DNA of 64,000 bases from Formosa sp. Hel1_31_208 (GCF_900104785.1 NZ_LT629733.1:900501-964500), one strand, 5' to 3'; shown: positions 26,410-35,775, numbered from the stretch's first letter. Program-made: numbers and translations. The notes: generated by a model not told the origin, from the letters alone.

Positions 26410-26931
26410 CTATTCTTCTTCGTTTGATGCTGTAGCTTCAGCATCACCTTCAGTTTGAACTTCTTCAGTTGCTTCTTCAACAACAGGAGCAGCTGCAGCT
26501 ATTCTGGCTTCATTTACTGCTTTTTCAGCAGCTAATGCGTCTGCTTTAGCTTTCGCTTCAGTTTCAGATAAACCATCAGCTTTCATTTGTATTTTTGCTG
26601 CTTTTTCTTCTAACCAAGCATTGAATTTTGCTTCTGCTTGTTCTTCGGTTAAAGCACCTTTTTGTATACCACCAGCCAAATGGTTTTTGAGCATTGCACC
26701 TTTATAAGATAATATTGCTCTGGCAGTATCAGTAGGTTGTGCACCATTCTGTAGCCATTGTACTGCGCCATCAACATTTAAGTCAACGGTTGCTGGGTTA
26801 GTATTTGGATTGTAAGAACCTAATTTCTCTAGGTATTTACCATCTCTCTTTGCTCGTGCATCTGCGGCAACGATCCAGTAGTAAGGTTTCCCTTTTTTAC
26901 CGTGTCTTTGTAATCTAATTTTTACAGGCAT
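26410..26931 (-). CDS. rpsP: 30S ribosomal protein S16 with long C-terminal extension
   Basis: 173 aa from the ATG at 26931. The S16 core is the first 80 residues or so ([40 protein letters not shown]). The rest, about 90 residues, is Ala/Glu/Lys rich and helical in character, ending in an acidic tail; such extensions occur in Bacteroidota S16. The ORF runs upstream to 26994, but S16 always begins MPVKIRL and the promoter lies between. S16 binds 16S rRNA in the 30S body. Confidence 0.95.
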   Translation of the reverse strand: MPVKIRLQRHGKKGKPYYWIVAADARAKRDGKYLEKLGSYNPNTNPATVDLNVDGAVQWLQNGAQPTDTARAILSYKGAMLKNHLAGGIQKGALTEEQAEAKFNAWLEEKAAKIQMKADGLSETEAKAKADALAAEKAVNEARIAAAAPVVEEATEEVQTEGDAEATASNEEE

Positions 26932-26980
26932 ATTAGTAATTAATTTGTGAGGTTCTCGACCTCTATTATTAATGAGGGTG

Positions 26981-26988
26981 CAAAGATA
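26981..26988 (-). promoter_or_regulatory. rpsP -7 element
   Basis: Minus strand TATCTTTG, exact match, 49 nt upstream of the S16 ATG; it also rules out the longer ORF start at 26994. Confidence 0.6.
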
Positions 26989-27047
26989 ATACAATTATTT
27001 AATTATGAACATTTTATTTCAAATTAAGTAATATTGAAATTTTATTA

Positions 27048-27055
27048 TACTTTTG
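27048..27055 (+). promoter_or_regulatory. -7 element of the Asp-repeat lipoprotein gene
   Basis: TACTTTTG, exact match, 70 nt upstream of the ATG at 27126. Confidence 0.5.
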
Positions 27056-27125
27056 ACAGTTCTAAATCGTTATGTTTAACCTGTATAAAACCTCGTTTTT
27101 ATTTTAGAGGAACAAAACTAAAACA

Positions 27126-28493
27126 ATGAAAAGACTAGCTATACTTTTTATAACTATATTAACACTAGTGAGTTGTGGTGATGAAGTTGAATTTAATTCA
27201 CCTGCATTTCAAGGTAATCGAGAGTATGGTTTGTGGCGAGCAGAATTCACAAATGCAGCTATAGATCAGAATGGTTTTCTTACTTTAACAGGAGGAAATA
27301 ATGTTGAAACCGTGCAATTAAAAGTGCCTTCTGTGGCCGTTGGCAACTATGTTGTTGGCGACTGGATTACGCTAGAAGCTCGATATATAGATGCAACAGG
27401 CAAAGTGTTTACAACTAATAACAGACCAGATCAAAGTGTGTCAATTTACCCAGAATATGGTTTTATAGAAATCACCGAAATCAACAACAATACATTCACT
27501 GGTAAATTTGAATTTTTAGCATTTGACGAATCAGGACTTAACTCGATTGGTTATAATGAAGGCATATTTTTTAGAGTTCCACTAACCTCAGGAAGTATTC
27601 CTGCTGTAGTTACAACTTGTGTTGATACGGAGTTGCTATCTCAAGAAGCTAGAGATGCCTATTTAGCCTCATTTGCGTCAAGCCTGGAATATGTGGATCT
27701 CGTCACCTATGAAGCAGCTTGTAATGCTTACCGGGAAGCTACAATAGTTCAGCGTAATTATTGTGGTGACATAAGTGGTGACCTTACACAGTTAATAGCC
27801 GAATTAAATTCTTGTGGATTTCGTTGTTCTTTCGCTGTCCATAATAAAAATACTGCCCAAGCAGCTTTTGAGGCCGCAACAATTGGAAATTATATCTCAG
27901 CATGTGAGAATTACCGGTTTTATTTAGAACAGGAAATTGAAGTTTGTGGTGATCCAGATGGTAGTGTTCAAGCGGTGATTGATGGTCTTGATTGTAATGA
28001 TGATGATGGTGATGGGATTCCAAACATTTTTGAAGACTTTGATGGTAATATGGATTTAAATGATGATGATACCGATGGTGATGGTATTGCTAATTATTTA
28101 GATGACGATGATGATGGTGATGGTGTGCCTACAAGTGCTGAAGCAACTGATGCAGATGGAAATCCGATTGATTCTGATGGTGATGGCGATGTTGATTATT
28201 TAGATGATGATGATGATGGTGATGGGATATTGACCATTAATGAAATGGGAGATACCGATGGTGATGGTATAATGAATTATTTAGATAATGACGATGATGG
28301 CGATGGACTATTAACACAATTTGAAATAGGAGATACCGATGGTGATGGGATTGATGATTATCTAGATGATGATGATGATGGAGATACTATTTTAACGGCC
28401 GATGAAAACGCTGATCCTAACATGGACGGTAATCCTGCTGATGCGCTTGATACCGACATGGATGGTATACCTGATTACTTAGATAATATGTAA
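27126..28493 (+). CDS. Lipoprotein with Asp-rich calcium-binding repeats
   Basis: 455 aa. The leader ends in a lipobox LVSC (Cys18). Residues about 30-155 form a beta-rich domain resembling DUF6252. Residues about 160-280 contain paired Cys residues in a helical segment. The last 165 residues are thrombospondin type 3-like repeats, D-x-D-G-D-G-[IV]-x-x-[YF]-[LF]-D-[DN]-D-D-D-G-D-G, which bind calcium and often act as stiff spacers on surface proteins. There is no sorting domain after the repeats. Probably an outer membrane lipoprotein; function unknown. A strong terminator follows. Confidence 0.85.
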   Translation: MKRLAILFITILTLVSCGDEVEFNSPAFQGNREYGLWRAEFTNAAIDQNGFLTLTGGNNVETVQLKVPSVAVGNYVVGDWITLEARYIDATGKVFTTNNRPDQSVSIYPEYGFIEITEINNNTFTGKFEFLAFDESGLNSIGYNEGIFFRVPLTSGSIPAVVTTCVDTELLSQEARDAYLASFASSLEYVDLVTYEAACNAYREATIVQRNYCGDISGDLTQLIAELNSCGFRCSFAVHNKNTAQAAFEAATIGNYISACENYRFYLEQEIEVCGDPDGSVQAVIDGLDCNDDDGDGIPNIFEDFDGNMDLNDDDTDGDGIANYLDDDDDGDGVPTSAEATDADGNPIDSDGDGDVDYLDDDDDGDGILTINEMGDTDGDGIMNYLDNDDDGDGLLTQFEIGDTDGDGIDDYLDDDDDGDTILTADENADPNMDGNPADALDTDMDGIPDYLDNM

Positions 28494-28513
28494 TTTTAAA
28501 TATGAAATATTAT

Positions 28514-28540
28514 AAAAGCAGCCATTCGGCTGCTTTTTTT
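28514..28540 (+). terminator. Rho-independent terminator
   Basis: AAAAGCAGCC (28514-28523) and GGCTGCTTTT (28528-28537) pair perfectly around ATTC, followed by a T tract. Confidence 0.9.
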
Positions 28541-28655
28541 GTTTAAAACTGTTCATAACTTCCCTTTAAAAAAGACCAGTTTATTTGTAATTTTATGGAC
28601 TTGCTTCTAGAATTATTTCTTCAGAAGTTTACATAATAAAAGGACACAAAATTAC

Positions 28656-31600
28656 ATGTATTTAATCTTTGATACCGAAACGACTGGACTGCCAAAACGA
28701 TGGGATGCTCCAATAACCGATACCGATAATTGGCCAAGATGTATTCAAATCGCTTGGCAATTGCATGATGAAATGGGAAACTGTATCGATCATCAGGATT
28801 ATTTGGTTCAGCCTGACGGATTTAATATCCCTTTTGATGCTGAAAAAATACACGGTATTTCAACAGAGTTAGCCCAAGAACAAGGGATTCCACTTCAAGA
28901 AGTCTTAGAAAAATTTAACGATGCGCTTTCGAAAACTAAATTTGTTGTTGGTCAAAATGTAAAATTTGACCTTAATATCATGGGTGCTGAGTTTGTGCGA
29001 GAAGATGTGGCTAATCAACTTCAAGTACTTCCCGTTTTAGATACCTGCACCGAGCATACAGCTGCACTATGTCAAATTCCAGGTGGTCGCTATGGAAAGT
29101 TTAAACTCCCTACTTTAACAGAATTGCATCAATTTTTATTCGATAAACCATTTGATGAAGCGCATAATGCAACAGCTGATGTAGAAGCAACTACACGCTG
29201 TTTTTTAGAACTTATCCGACGCGGAGAATATACCAAAGAAGCGTTAGATGTTCAGCCAGATTATTTTCAGAGCTATAATGAGGCGAATCCAAAACCAATT
29301 CAGCTTATTGGGTTAAAACATATCAACCTTAAAAAAGCGAGTGCAAAAATCAATGAACGACTGCAAAAGGTGCAAAGTGACGCGATTTCCGAAGCAGAAA
29401 TTAAACAGAACATTTCTGGTTTAGCCGATGTTGATTACGTGCATTTACATAACCATTCGCAATTTTCAGTACTGCAATCTACAATTAGTATTTCAGATCT
29501 AGTTGCTGTAGCCGCGGAGCATCATATGCCAGCAGTGGCATTGACTGATCATGCTAATATGATGGGAGCTTTTCATTTTGTTAAAGCAGTTAATAATCAC
29601 AATAAATCTGTTAAAGCTAAAAATGCCGAAGCTGAGGAGCTAGGAGAACTGCCAACAGCAAAAGAAATCAAGCCAATCATTGGTTGTGAGTTTTTCGTTT
29701 GTGAGGATCACAAAGATAAAACCCGAAAAGATAACGGTTATCAAATTGTATTGATTGCTAAAAATAAAAATGGCTATCACAACCTAGCTAAGTTGTCATC
29801 GCATGCGTTTGTAAACGGGTTTTACTACTTGCCAAGAATCGATAAAAAACTTATCCAACAATATAAAGAAGATTTGATTTGCTTGACTGGAAATTTGTAC
29901 GGAGAAGTGCCAAGTAAAGTCTTAAATGTTGGTGAAAATCAAGCCGAGGAAGCTTTGATGTGGTGGAAACAGGAATTTGGTGATGATATGTATGTGGAGC
30001 TGATGCGTCATAATCAGGAAGATGAGAATCGCGTGAATCCTGTGCTAATTAAATTGGCTCAAAAGCATGACGTAAAACTTATAGCATCCAATAACACCTA
30101 TTACTGTAAACAAGAAGATGCCAATGCACATGATATTTTGTTGTGTGTGAAAGATGGTGAAAAACAAGCGACGCCAATTGGTCGAGGTCGAGGTTACCGC
30201 TACGGATTGCCTAATCAAGAATACTATTTTAAGTCTTCAGAAGAAATGAAGGCTTTGTTCAGAGATATTCCTGAGGCTATTATTAATATTCAAGAAGTTG
30301 TTGATAAGGTAGACGCCTTTCAATTGGCGCGTGATGTCTTATTACCAGCTTTTGATATCCCAGAAAAATTTAAAGACGAAGCCGATATATCTGATGGAGG
30401 AAAACGTGGAGAGAATGCGTATTTACGGCATCTCACGTACGAAGGAGCCAAAAAGCGTTACGAAGAACTTACCGATGAGATTAGAGAACGCCTCGATTTT
30501 GAATTGAGCGTTATTGAAAACACAGGGTATCCTGGTTACTTTTTAATTGTAGAAGATTTTATTCGTGAAGCGCGAAATATGGACGTTTCAGTTGGTCCTG
30601 GTCGTGGTTCGGCAGCAGGATCTGTAGTAGCCTATTGTCTTTGGATAACAAATATAGACCCTTTAAAGTACGACTTGCTTTTTGAGCGTTTCTTAAATCC
30701 GGATCGTATTAGTATGCCAGATATTGATATCGATTTTGATGATGAAGGTCGAAGTCGTGTTATGGATTATGTGATTCAAAAATATGGATCTAATCAAGTA
30801 GCACAGATTATTACTTACGGAACCATGGCTGCGAAATCATCAATTCGAGATACAGCAAGAGTATTGGATTTGCCCTTGTTTGATGCTGATCGCATAGCGA
30901 AATTGATTCCGACCATGTCCAAATTAGGTAAGATTTTTGGTCTTGATGAAAAAGAATTGGGTAAGAAATTTAGAGCTGAAGATTTAGAAAAAGTCAATCA
31001 GTTACTAAATATTGCCGATGGGGATGATCTAGAAGCTGAAACTGTAAACCTAGCAAGGACCTTAGAAGGTTCAGTTCGTAATACAGGAATACATGCCTGT
31101 GGTGTGATTATTACGCCCGATGATATTACTAAGTTCGTTCCTGTGGCAACAGCCAAAGATTCCGATTTATATGTCACACAGTTTGATAACTCTGTCGTTG
31201 AGGATGCTGGTTTGCTGAAAATGGATTTCTTAGGGTTAAAAACCTTGACTTTAATTAAAGATACAGTCAAAATCGTTAAAGCCAAACATGATATATTGCT
31301 CGACCCAGATAGTTTTCCATTAGATGATGAAAAAACATATCAACTGTTTCAAAAAGGAGAAACGGTAGGAGTATTCCAATATGAATCACCTGGAATGCAA
31401 AAACACCTTAAGGATTTAAAACCGACCGTGTTTGAAGATTTGATTGCTATGAATGCGCTTTATCGCCCTGGTCCAATGGAGTACATTCCAAGTTTTGTTC
31501 GTCGTAAGCATGGTGACGAAGAGATTTCTTACGATTTACCAGCAATGGAGGAATATCTGAAAGAAACGTATGGAATTACTGTCTACCAAGAGCAGGTGAT

Positions 31601-33041
31601 GCTACTCTCGCAAAAATTAGCAGACTTTACCAAAGGTGAAGCCGATGTCCTTCGAAAGGCCATGGGTAAAAAACAAATTGCGGTTCTGGATAAAATGAAA
31701 CCAAAGTTTATTGCGCAAGCTAGCGCTAAAGGTCATGATGCTAAAGTTTTAGAAAAGGTGTGGAAAGATTGGGAAGCTTTTGCAAGTTATGCCTTTAACA
31801 AGTCTCACTCGACTTGTTATGCGTGGATTGCTTACCAAACGGCTTATTTAAAAGCTCACTATCCTGCAGAATATATGGCGGCTGTATTGTCTAATAATAT
31901 GAATGACATCAAGCAGGTCACCTTTTTTATGGAGGAGTGTAAACGTATGCGATTAGATGTTTTAGGACCAGATGTAAATGAGTCGTATTATAAATTCTCT
32001 GTAAACCAAGATTATGCCGTTCGCTTCGGAATGGGGGCTATTAAGGGTGTAGGTCATGGTGCTGTGATGACTATAGTTGAAAATCGCAAGAAAGATGGTC
32101 ATTACAAATCAATTTTTGATTTAGCAAAGCGTATTGATTTACGTGCTGCGAATAAAAAAGCATTTGAGAATTTAGCTTTGGCTGGAGGGTTTGACGGATT
32201 TGGAGAAGCACATCGTGCACAATATTTTCAAGATGAAGGAGATGGCATAACCTTTTTGGAGAAAGCCATTAAGTATGGTGCTAAACATCAGGAGAATGAA
32301 AATTCGGCACAAGTAAGTTTATTTGGAGCAACTAGTGATGTTCAAATTGCAGAACCTATAGTGCCACCCTGTGAAGAATGGGGAACTATGGAGAAATTAG
32401 CTCAAGAAAAAGAGGTGGTTGGGGTTTATATTTCTGGACATCCATTAGATGATTTTAAAGTAGAAATGAAAACGTTTTGCAATGGCAGTTTGGCCTTGTT
32501 TAACGAGTTAGAGAACTATGTCAATCGTGAAATTACGTTTGGAGGTGTTGTTACCGATGTACAACATCGTGTAAGTAAACAAGGTAAAGGCTGGGCATTA
32601 TTTATGGTTGAAGATTATACAGATAGTTATGAGTTTCGGATATTTGGCGAAGAGTATTTAAAGTACCGTCACTTTTTGGTAAAGAACAGTTTTATCTATG
32701 TGAAATCATTTGTTCGAGAAGGTTGGGTAAATCGTGATACAGGAAAAAAGAGTGATCCGAGATTACAATTTAATAGTTTCCAATTATTACATGATGTTAT
32801 GGGTACTTATGCTAGGAAACTTTCTATTCAACTGAATATAAGTGATCTTAAAGAGCAGCGCATCACGATATTGCAAGATTTGTTTAGAATGCATCAAGGT
32901 GAAAAAGCATTGAATTTTGTGATATACGATAATGATGAAAAAATTAAACTCAATATGCCAAGTCGAAAGCAAAAAGTAAAAATTTCGCAAGAGTTACTGA
33001 ACGAATTAGAGCTGAATGATATCATGTTTAAATTAAATTAG
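28656..33041 (+). CDS. dnaE: DNA polymerase III alpha subunit with N-terminal exonuclease domain
   Basis: 1461 aa, longer than E. coli DnaE (1160). The first 190 residues or so are a DnaQ-like 3'-5' exonuclease domain (FDTETTGL; HNATADVEAT near its end), joined to a PHP domain (VHLHNHSQFSVL, about residue 265 on), the C-family polymerase core (GPGRGSAAGS; catalytic PDIDIDFDD at about 688-696), helix-hairpin-helix and a C-terminal OB fold. This fusion is known in Bacteroidota. It is the replicative polymerase. Transcribed alone. Confidence 0.96.
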   Translation: MYLIFDTETTGLPKRWDAPITDTDNWPRCIQIAWQLHDEMGNCIDHQDYLVQPDGFNIPFDAEKIHGISTELAQEQGIPLQEVLEKFNDALSKTKFVVGQNVKFDLNIMGAEFVREDVANQLQVLPVLDTCTEHTAALCQIPGGRYGKFKLPTLTELHQFLFDKPFDEAHNATADVEATTRCFLELIRRGEYTKEALDVQPDYFQSYNEANPKPIQLIGLKHINLKKASAKINERLQKVQSDAISEAEIKQNISGLADVDYVHLHNHSQFSVLQSTISISDLVAVAAEHHMPAVALTDHANMMGAFHFVKAVNNHNKSVKAKNAEAEELGELPTAKEIKPIIGCEFFVCEDHKDKTRKDNGYQIVLIAKNKNGYHNLAKLSSHAFVNGFYYLPRIDKKLIQQYKEDLICLTGNLYGEVPSKVLNVGENQAEEALMWWKQEFGDDMYVELMRHNQEDENRVNPVLIKLAQKHDVKLIASNNTYYCKQEDANAHDILLCVKDGEKQATPIGRGRGYRYGLPNQEYYFKSSEEMKALFRDIPEAIINIQEVVDKVDAFQLARDVLLPAFDIPEKFKDEADISDGGKRGENAYLRHLTYEGAKKRYEELTDEIRERLDFELSVIENTGYPGYFLIVEDFIREARNMDVSVGPGRGSAAGSVVAYCLWITNIDPLKYDLLFERFLNPDRISMPDIDIDFDDEGRSRVMDYVIQKYGSNQVAQIITYGTMAAKSSIRDTARVLDLPLFDADRIAKLIPTMSKLGKIFGLDEKELGKKFRAEDLEKVNQLLNIADGDDLEAETVNLARTLEGSVRNTGIHACGVIITPDDITKFVPVATAKDSDLYVTQFDNSVVEDAGLLKMDFLGLKTLTLIKDTVKIVKAKHDILLDPDSFPLDDEKTYQLFQKGETVGVFQYESPGMQKHLKDLKPTVFEDLIAMNALYRPGPMEYIPSFVRRKHGDEEISYDLPAMEEYLKETYGITVYQEQVMLLSQKLADFTKGEADVLRKAMGKKQIAVLDKMKPKFIAQASAKGHDAKVLEKVWKDWEAFASYAFNKSHSTCYAWIAYQTAYLKAHYPAEYMAAVLSNNMNDIKQVTFFMEECKRMRLDVLGPDVNESYYKFSVNQDYAVRFGMGAIKGVGHGAVMTIVENRKKDGHYKSIFDLAKRIDLRAANKKAFENLALAGGFDGFGEAHRAQYFQDEGDGITFLEKAIKYGAKHQENENSAQVSLFGATSDVQIAEPIVPPCEEWGTMEKLAQEKEVVGVYISGHPLDDFKVEMKTFCNGSLALFNELENYVNREITFGGVVTDVQHRVSKQGKGWALFMVEDYTDSYEFRIFGEEYLKYRHFLVKNSFIYVKSFVREGWVNRDTGKKSDPRLQFNSFQLLHDVMGTYARKLSIQLNISDLKEQRITILQDLFRMHQGEKALNFVIYDNDEKIKLNMPSRKQKVKISQELLNELELNDIMFKLN

Positions 33042-33055
33042 TGCAACATTTTTAA

Positions 33056-33352
33056 ATGATGAGCTACTTTCTTGAAACTAAAAATGATAGATATGAAAGC
33101 GACAAAGATCATCAATTGTGTATAGCGTTTGCAGGCTTATTGGCTTCTTTTTTCGGATTGATTAGTGGTGATGCAGTGATGGATCACTTCATGACCCTTA
33201 TATGTAGTATCTGTTTAATTTATAGCTATTTTGAATTCAATAAGACAATAAACCCAATCATTAAAACTGATTGCGCAAAGGATGGAGCGGCCTGTTTGAG
33301 CTCTCCTGCTTCGTGCTTCGTGCTATGTAGGAAGCGAGTAGTGACAGCCTGA
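33056..33352 (+). CDS. Small hypothetical membrane protein with odd C-terminus
   Basis: 98 aa, not recognised. Residues 22-60 or so form one or two hydrophobic helices and the N-terminal part has normal codon use for this genome. From about residue 72 on, the frame runs into the structured GC-richer element at 33271-33390, and the last 26 residues (Cys/Ser rich) do not look like natural protein. It starts 14 nt after dnaE and may be cotranscribed. Either a true small protein whose end is supplied by the element, a gene cut short by the element, or a chance frame. Confidence 0.35.
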   Translation: MMSYFLETKNDRYESDKDHQLCIAFAGLLASFFGLISGDAVMDHFMTLICSICLIYSYFEFNKTINPIIKTDCAKDGAACLSSPASCFVLCRKRVVTA

Positions 33353-33390
33353 CTGTTTTGTGCTTTTGAACAAAAGAGATGCGCCAAAAC
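33271..33390. other. Structured non-coding element
   Basis: Three potential stems follow each other: TCCTGC (33304-33309) with GTAGGA (33327-33332), its loop holding a tandem GCTTCGT; ACAG (33344-33347) with CTGT (33353-33356); and GTTTTG (33355-33360) with CAAAAC (33385-33390), enclosing CTTTTG/CAAAAG. The second and third stems share bases, so they may be alternatives. The stretch is more GC-rich than its surroundings. I have an unverified impression that similar elements recur between genes in Flavobacteriaceae. Confidence 0.45.
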
Positions 33391-33439
33391 AAGAGTATGC
33401 AATCGCTCTATAACCTCATAATGAAAACAAATACTGTCC

Positions 33440-33473
33440 TTGTAAGGTTTCGCGAAATTTTTGACTAATTTTG
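33440..33473 (+). promoter_or_regulatory. trxA promoter
   Basis: TTG (33440-33442), 23-nt spacer, then TAATTTTG (33466-33473), an exact -7 match 42 nt upstream of the ATG. Confidence 0.6.
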
Positions 33474-33515
33474 TGTATTCAATTAAAATGAAGTTAAACA
33501 ATAGACAATATAATT

Positions 33516-33833
33516 ATGGCATTAGAAATAACAGATGCAACGTTTGAAGAAACAGTATTAAACAGTGATAAGCCAGTAATGGTTGATTTTTGGGCTGCTT
33601 GGTGTGGACCTTGTAGAATGGTAGGACCAATCATTGATGAAATTAGTTCTGAATATGAAGGTAAAGCTGTTGTAGGTAAGGTAGATGTTGATGCAAATCA
33701 AGAGTTTGCTGCTAAATATGGCGTACGTAATATTCCAACGGTTTTGGTTTTTAACAAAGGTGAGGTTGTTGGACGTCAAGTAGGTGTAGCCCCTAAAAAC
33801 GCTTATACTGAAGCTATCGATTCTTTATTATAA
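33516..33833 (+). CDS. trxA: Thioredoxin
   Basis: 105 aa, the size of a classical thioredoxin, with no signal peptide. The redox motif WCGPC has Cys30 and Cys33; FWAAWCGPCRM, the buried Asp region and the cis-Pro in RNIPTVLVF are all present. A cytoplasmic disulfide reductant. Has its own promoter and a terminator. Confidence 0.97.
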   Translation: MALEITDATFEETVLNSDKPVMVDFWAAWCGPCRMVGPIIDEISSEYEGKAVVGKVDVDANQEFAAKYGVRNIPTVLVFNKGEVVGRQVGVAPKNAYTEAIDSLL

Positions 33834-33854
33834 GATAAATCCAAAAGAAATGAT

Positions 33855-33887
33855 AAAAGGTTTGCCAGTGTGGTGAACCTTTTTTTA
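33855..33887 (+). terminator. trxA terminator
   Basis: AAAAGGTT (33855-33862) pairs with AACCTTTT (33876-33883), with an imperfect inner stem, followed by a T tract. Confidence 0.75.
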
Positions 33888-33923
33888 TTTTTAGCTAATA
33901 TTAAGACTTAAGACAAAACATAT

Positions 33924-34466
33924 ATGAGTAAGCAACCAAAAGCACAAGACCTAATAGATCAGAAATTACTAGAGGAACGCAAAGTATTTCTTTGGGGGAT
34001 GGTCGATGATAAATCGGCGAAACACGTGATAGACCGATTACTGTATTTAGATGCCTTAGAGACGAAAGACATTCATTTATATATTAATAGTCCAGGCGGT
34101 TATGTTACTTCTGGCTTTGCGATTTACGATTGTATAAAATCCTTGAACAGTGATGTATCTACTATCTGTACAGGATTGGCTGCATCAATGGGATCAATCT
34201 TATTATCGGTTGGTGCTAAAGGAAAACGTTTCATACAGCCACATGCGAGAGTAATGATTCACCAGCCAAGTGGTGGAGCACGAGGTCAGGCGAGTGATAT
34301 TGAAATTACTGCTCAAGAAATTATTAAAACAAAAGAGTTGAGCGCTCAAATATTAGCAGACAATTGCGGACAAGATTATAATAAAGTCATGAAAGACTTT
34401 AATCGTGACCATTGGATGGGCGCAGAGGAGTCTGTTGCTTATGGAATTGTTGATAAGATGATTTAA
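33924..34466 (+). CDS. ClpP-family serine protease (paralogue)
   Basis: 180 aa, somewhat shorter than typical ClpP. The catalytic triad is intact: Ser88 in GLAASMGS, His113 in MIHQPSGG and Asp158 in VMKDFNRDHW; INSPGG is also conserved. It should form a barrel that degrades proteins fed by a Clp ATPase. The context (trxA upstream, DUF58 1 nt downstream) is not the usual tig-clpP-clpX locus, so this is probably a second ClpP. No ATPase gene is near. Confidence 0.9.
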   Translation: MSKQPKAQDLIDQKLLEERKVFLWGMVDDKSAKHVIDRLLYLDALETKDIHLYINSPGGYVTSGFAIYDCIKSLNSDVSTICTGLAASMGSILLSVGAKGKRFIQPHARVMIHQPSGGARGQASDIEITAQEIIKTKELSAQILADNCGQDYNKVMKDFNRDHWMGAEESVAYGIVDKMI

Positions 34467-34467
34467 A

Positions 34468-35397
34468 ATGAATTTACAGGCAGAACTCAATAAAGCAGGA
34501 GGCTTTAAAAACCTGGAATTACTTGCTAAGCAGGTGGTTGAAGGGTTTATCGCTGGAATGCACAAGAGTCCGTTTCACGGGTTTTCTGCTGAATTCGCCG
34601 AACACAAGATCTATAATCAGGGAGAAAGTACACGACATATCGATTGGAAGCTGTTTGCCAAAACAGATAAGTTATACACCAAACGTTATGATGATGAAAC
34701 CAATTTGCGTTGTCATTTAATTATTGACAATAGTAGTTCAATGCACTATCCTGAAGTTAAAGATTTCAGTATCGGGAATTTAAATAAGATTGGTTTTTCG
34801 GCATTAGCTGCTGCTGCACTCATGCACATTTTAAAGAAGCAACGTGATGCTGTAGGTTTAAGTATTTATAGCGATGCATACGATTATTATGCGCCTGAAA
34901 AAGGAAGTGAGCGTCATCACCAAATGTTATTGAGTCAATTATCTAAGACGGTTGTATCGAAACAATTAAATAAAAAAACCGAGACTTATACTTATTTGCA
35001 TCAAATAGCAGAAAACATCCGCAGACGTTCGTTGATATTTTTCTTTACGGATATGTTTCAAACTTCCTCAGATGATGTGAAATTATTTGAAGCCTTAAGA
35101 CATTTAAAATATAATAAGCATGAAGTGGTTCTATTTCATGTGATGGATAAGGAGAAGGAGCTCAAATTCAATTTTGACAATACACCGAAGCGTTTTATTG
35201 ACGTAGAGACCAATGAGTACATCAATTTATATCCTGATACCATAAAGGAGGGATATGAGTCTGCTGTGCAAGATTATTTTAAAAGCATACGATTAAAATG
35301 TGGACAATATCAAATAAAATATGTAGAAGCCGATATTAATAAACCCTTTGATAAAATACTTACGACCTACATGGTAGAGCGTCAAAAATTTATTTAA
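34468..35397 (+). CDS. DUF58 domain protein
   Basis: 309 aa. The DUF58 signature RHIDWKLFAKTDKLYTKRY lies at about residues 55-73, followed by a von Willebrand A-like domain with LIIDNSSSMH (a D-x-S-x-S metal site). DUF58 proteins usually work with MoxR ATPases, but none is in this window. One nt after the ClpP gene. Cytoplasmic, no membrane helix. Role unknown. Confidence 0.88.
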   Translation: MNLQAELNKAGGFKNLELLAKQVVEGFIAGMHKSPFHGFSAEFAEHKIYNQGESTRHIDWKLFAKTDKLYTKRYDDETNLRCHLIIDNSSSMHYPEVKDFSIGNLNKIGFSALAAAALMHILKKQRDAVGLSIYSDAYDYYAPEKGSERHHQMLLSQLSKTVVSKQLNKKTETYTYLHQIAENIRRRSLIFFFTDMFQTSSDDVKLFEALRHLKYNKHEVVLFHVMDKEKELKFNFDNTPKRFIDVETNEYINLYPDTIKEGYESAVQDYFKSIRLKCGQYQIKYVEADINKPFDKILTTYMVERQKFI

Positions 35398-35426
35398 TGT
35401 TTTTGATAAAAAATCTTCTGAAAATA

Positions 35427-35457
35427 TTTGTGGTATTAAAAATCGAATGTATATTTG
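35427..35457 (+). promoter_or_regulatory. tRNA-Asp promoter
   Basis: TTTG (35427-35430), 19-nt spacer, TATATTTG (35450-35457): a full match to the Bacteroidota housekeeping consensus, 19 nt before the tRNA. Confidence 0.75.
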
Positions 35458-35475
35458 CCCTCGCAATAAAGCAAC

Positions 35476-35549
35476 GGTCTGGTAGTTCAGTTGGTTAGAA
35501 TGTCGCCCTGTCACGGCGAAGGTCGCGGGTTCGAGTCCCGTCCAGACCG
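35476..35549 (+). tRNA. tRNA-Asp (GTC)
   Basis: Acceptor stem GGTCTGG/CCAGACC with discriminator G (35549). Anticodon stem TCGCC/GGCGA encloses the loop CTGTCAC with anticodon GTC at 35510-35512. The T arm is GCGGG-TTCGAGT-CCCGT. The 3' CCA is not encoded. An antisense frame over this tRNA is spurious. Confidence 0.96.
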
Positions 35550-35566
35550 CTAAAAATTGCAAAACT

Positions 35567-35595
35567 AAAGCTTCAAGAAATTGGGGCTTTTTTTA
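35567..35595 (+). terminator. Terminator after tRNA-Asp
   Basis: AAAGCTTC (35567-35574) pairs with GGGGCTTT (35583-35590) using two G-U pairs, followed by a T tract. Confidence 0.7.
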
Positions 35596-35775
35596 AGCAA
35601 TGACAATAGTTGTGTTGTTCTCAGAGTAATCTGAGATGTAGTTTACCAAAGTAATTTGGTATTCCAATGAAAGGCTTTCCTTTTTTCTGAATAAGAAGAT
35701 TGGGATGCTTTTTTGTTTTGAGTCTTTAGATACTTTTTCTTACCTTTCTTGTTATAGATTACCAACCAACCAACT

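Noticed and set aside
27784..28023. Minus-strand ORF with a His run
   Set aside because: It is the complement of the Asp-coding GAT repeats in the lipoprotein gene.
27990..28490. GATGATGGTGATGG tandem repeats as a possible microsatellite or CRISPR-like array
   Set aside because: They keep frame, vary at third positions and encode TSP3-like calcium motifs; no spacers.
33226..33501. 91-aa minus-strand ORF across the structured element
   Set aside because: No promoter, odd composition, overlaps the trxA promoter.
35293..35562. Minus-strand ORF with WTGLEPATFAV
   Set aside because: It is the antisense of tRNA-Asp, a well-known false gene in databases.
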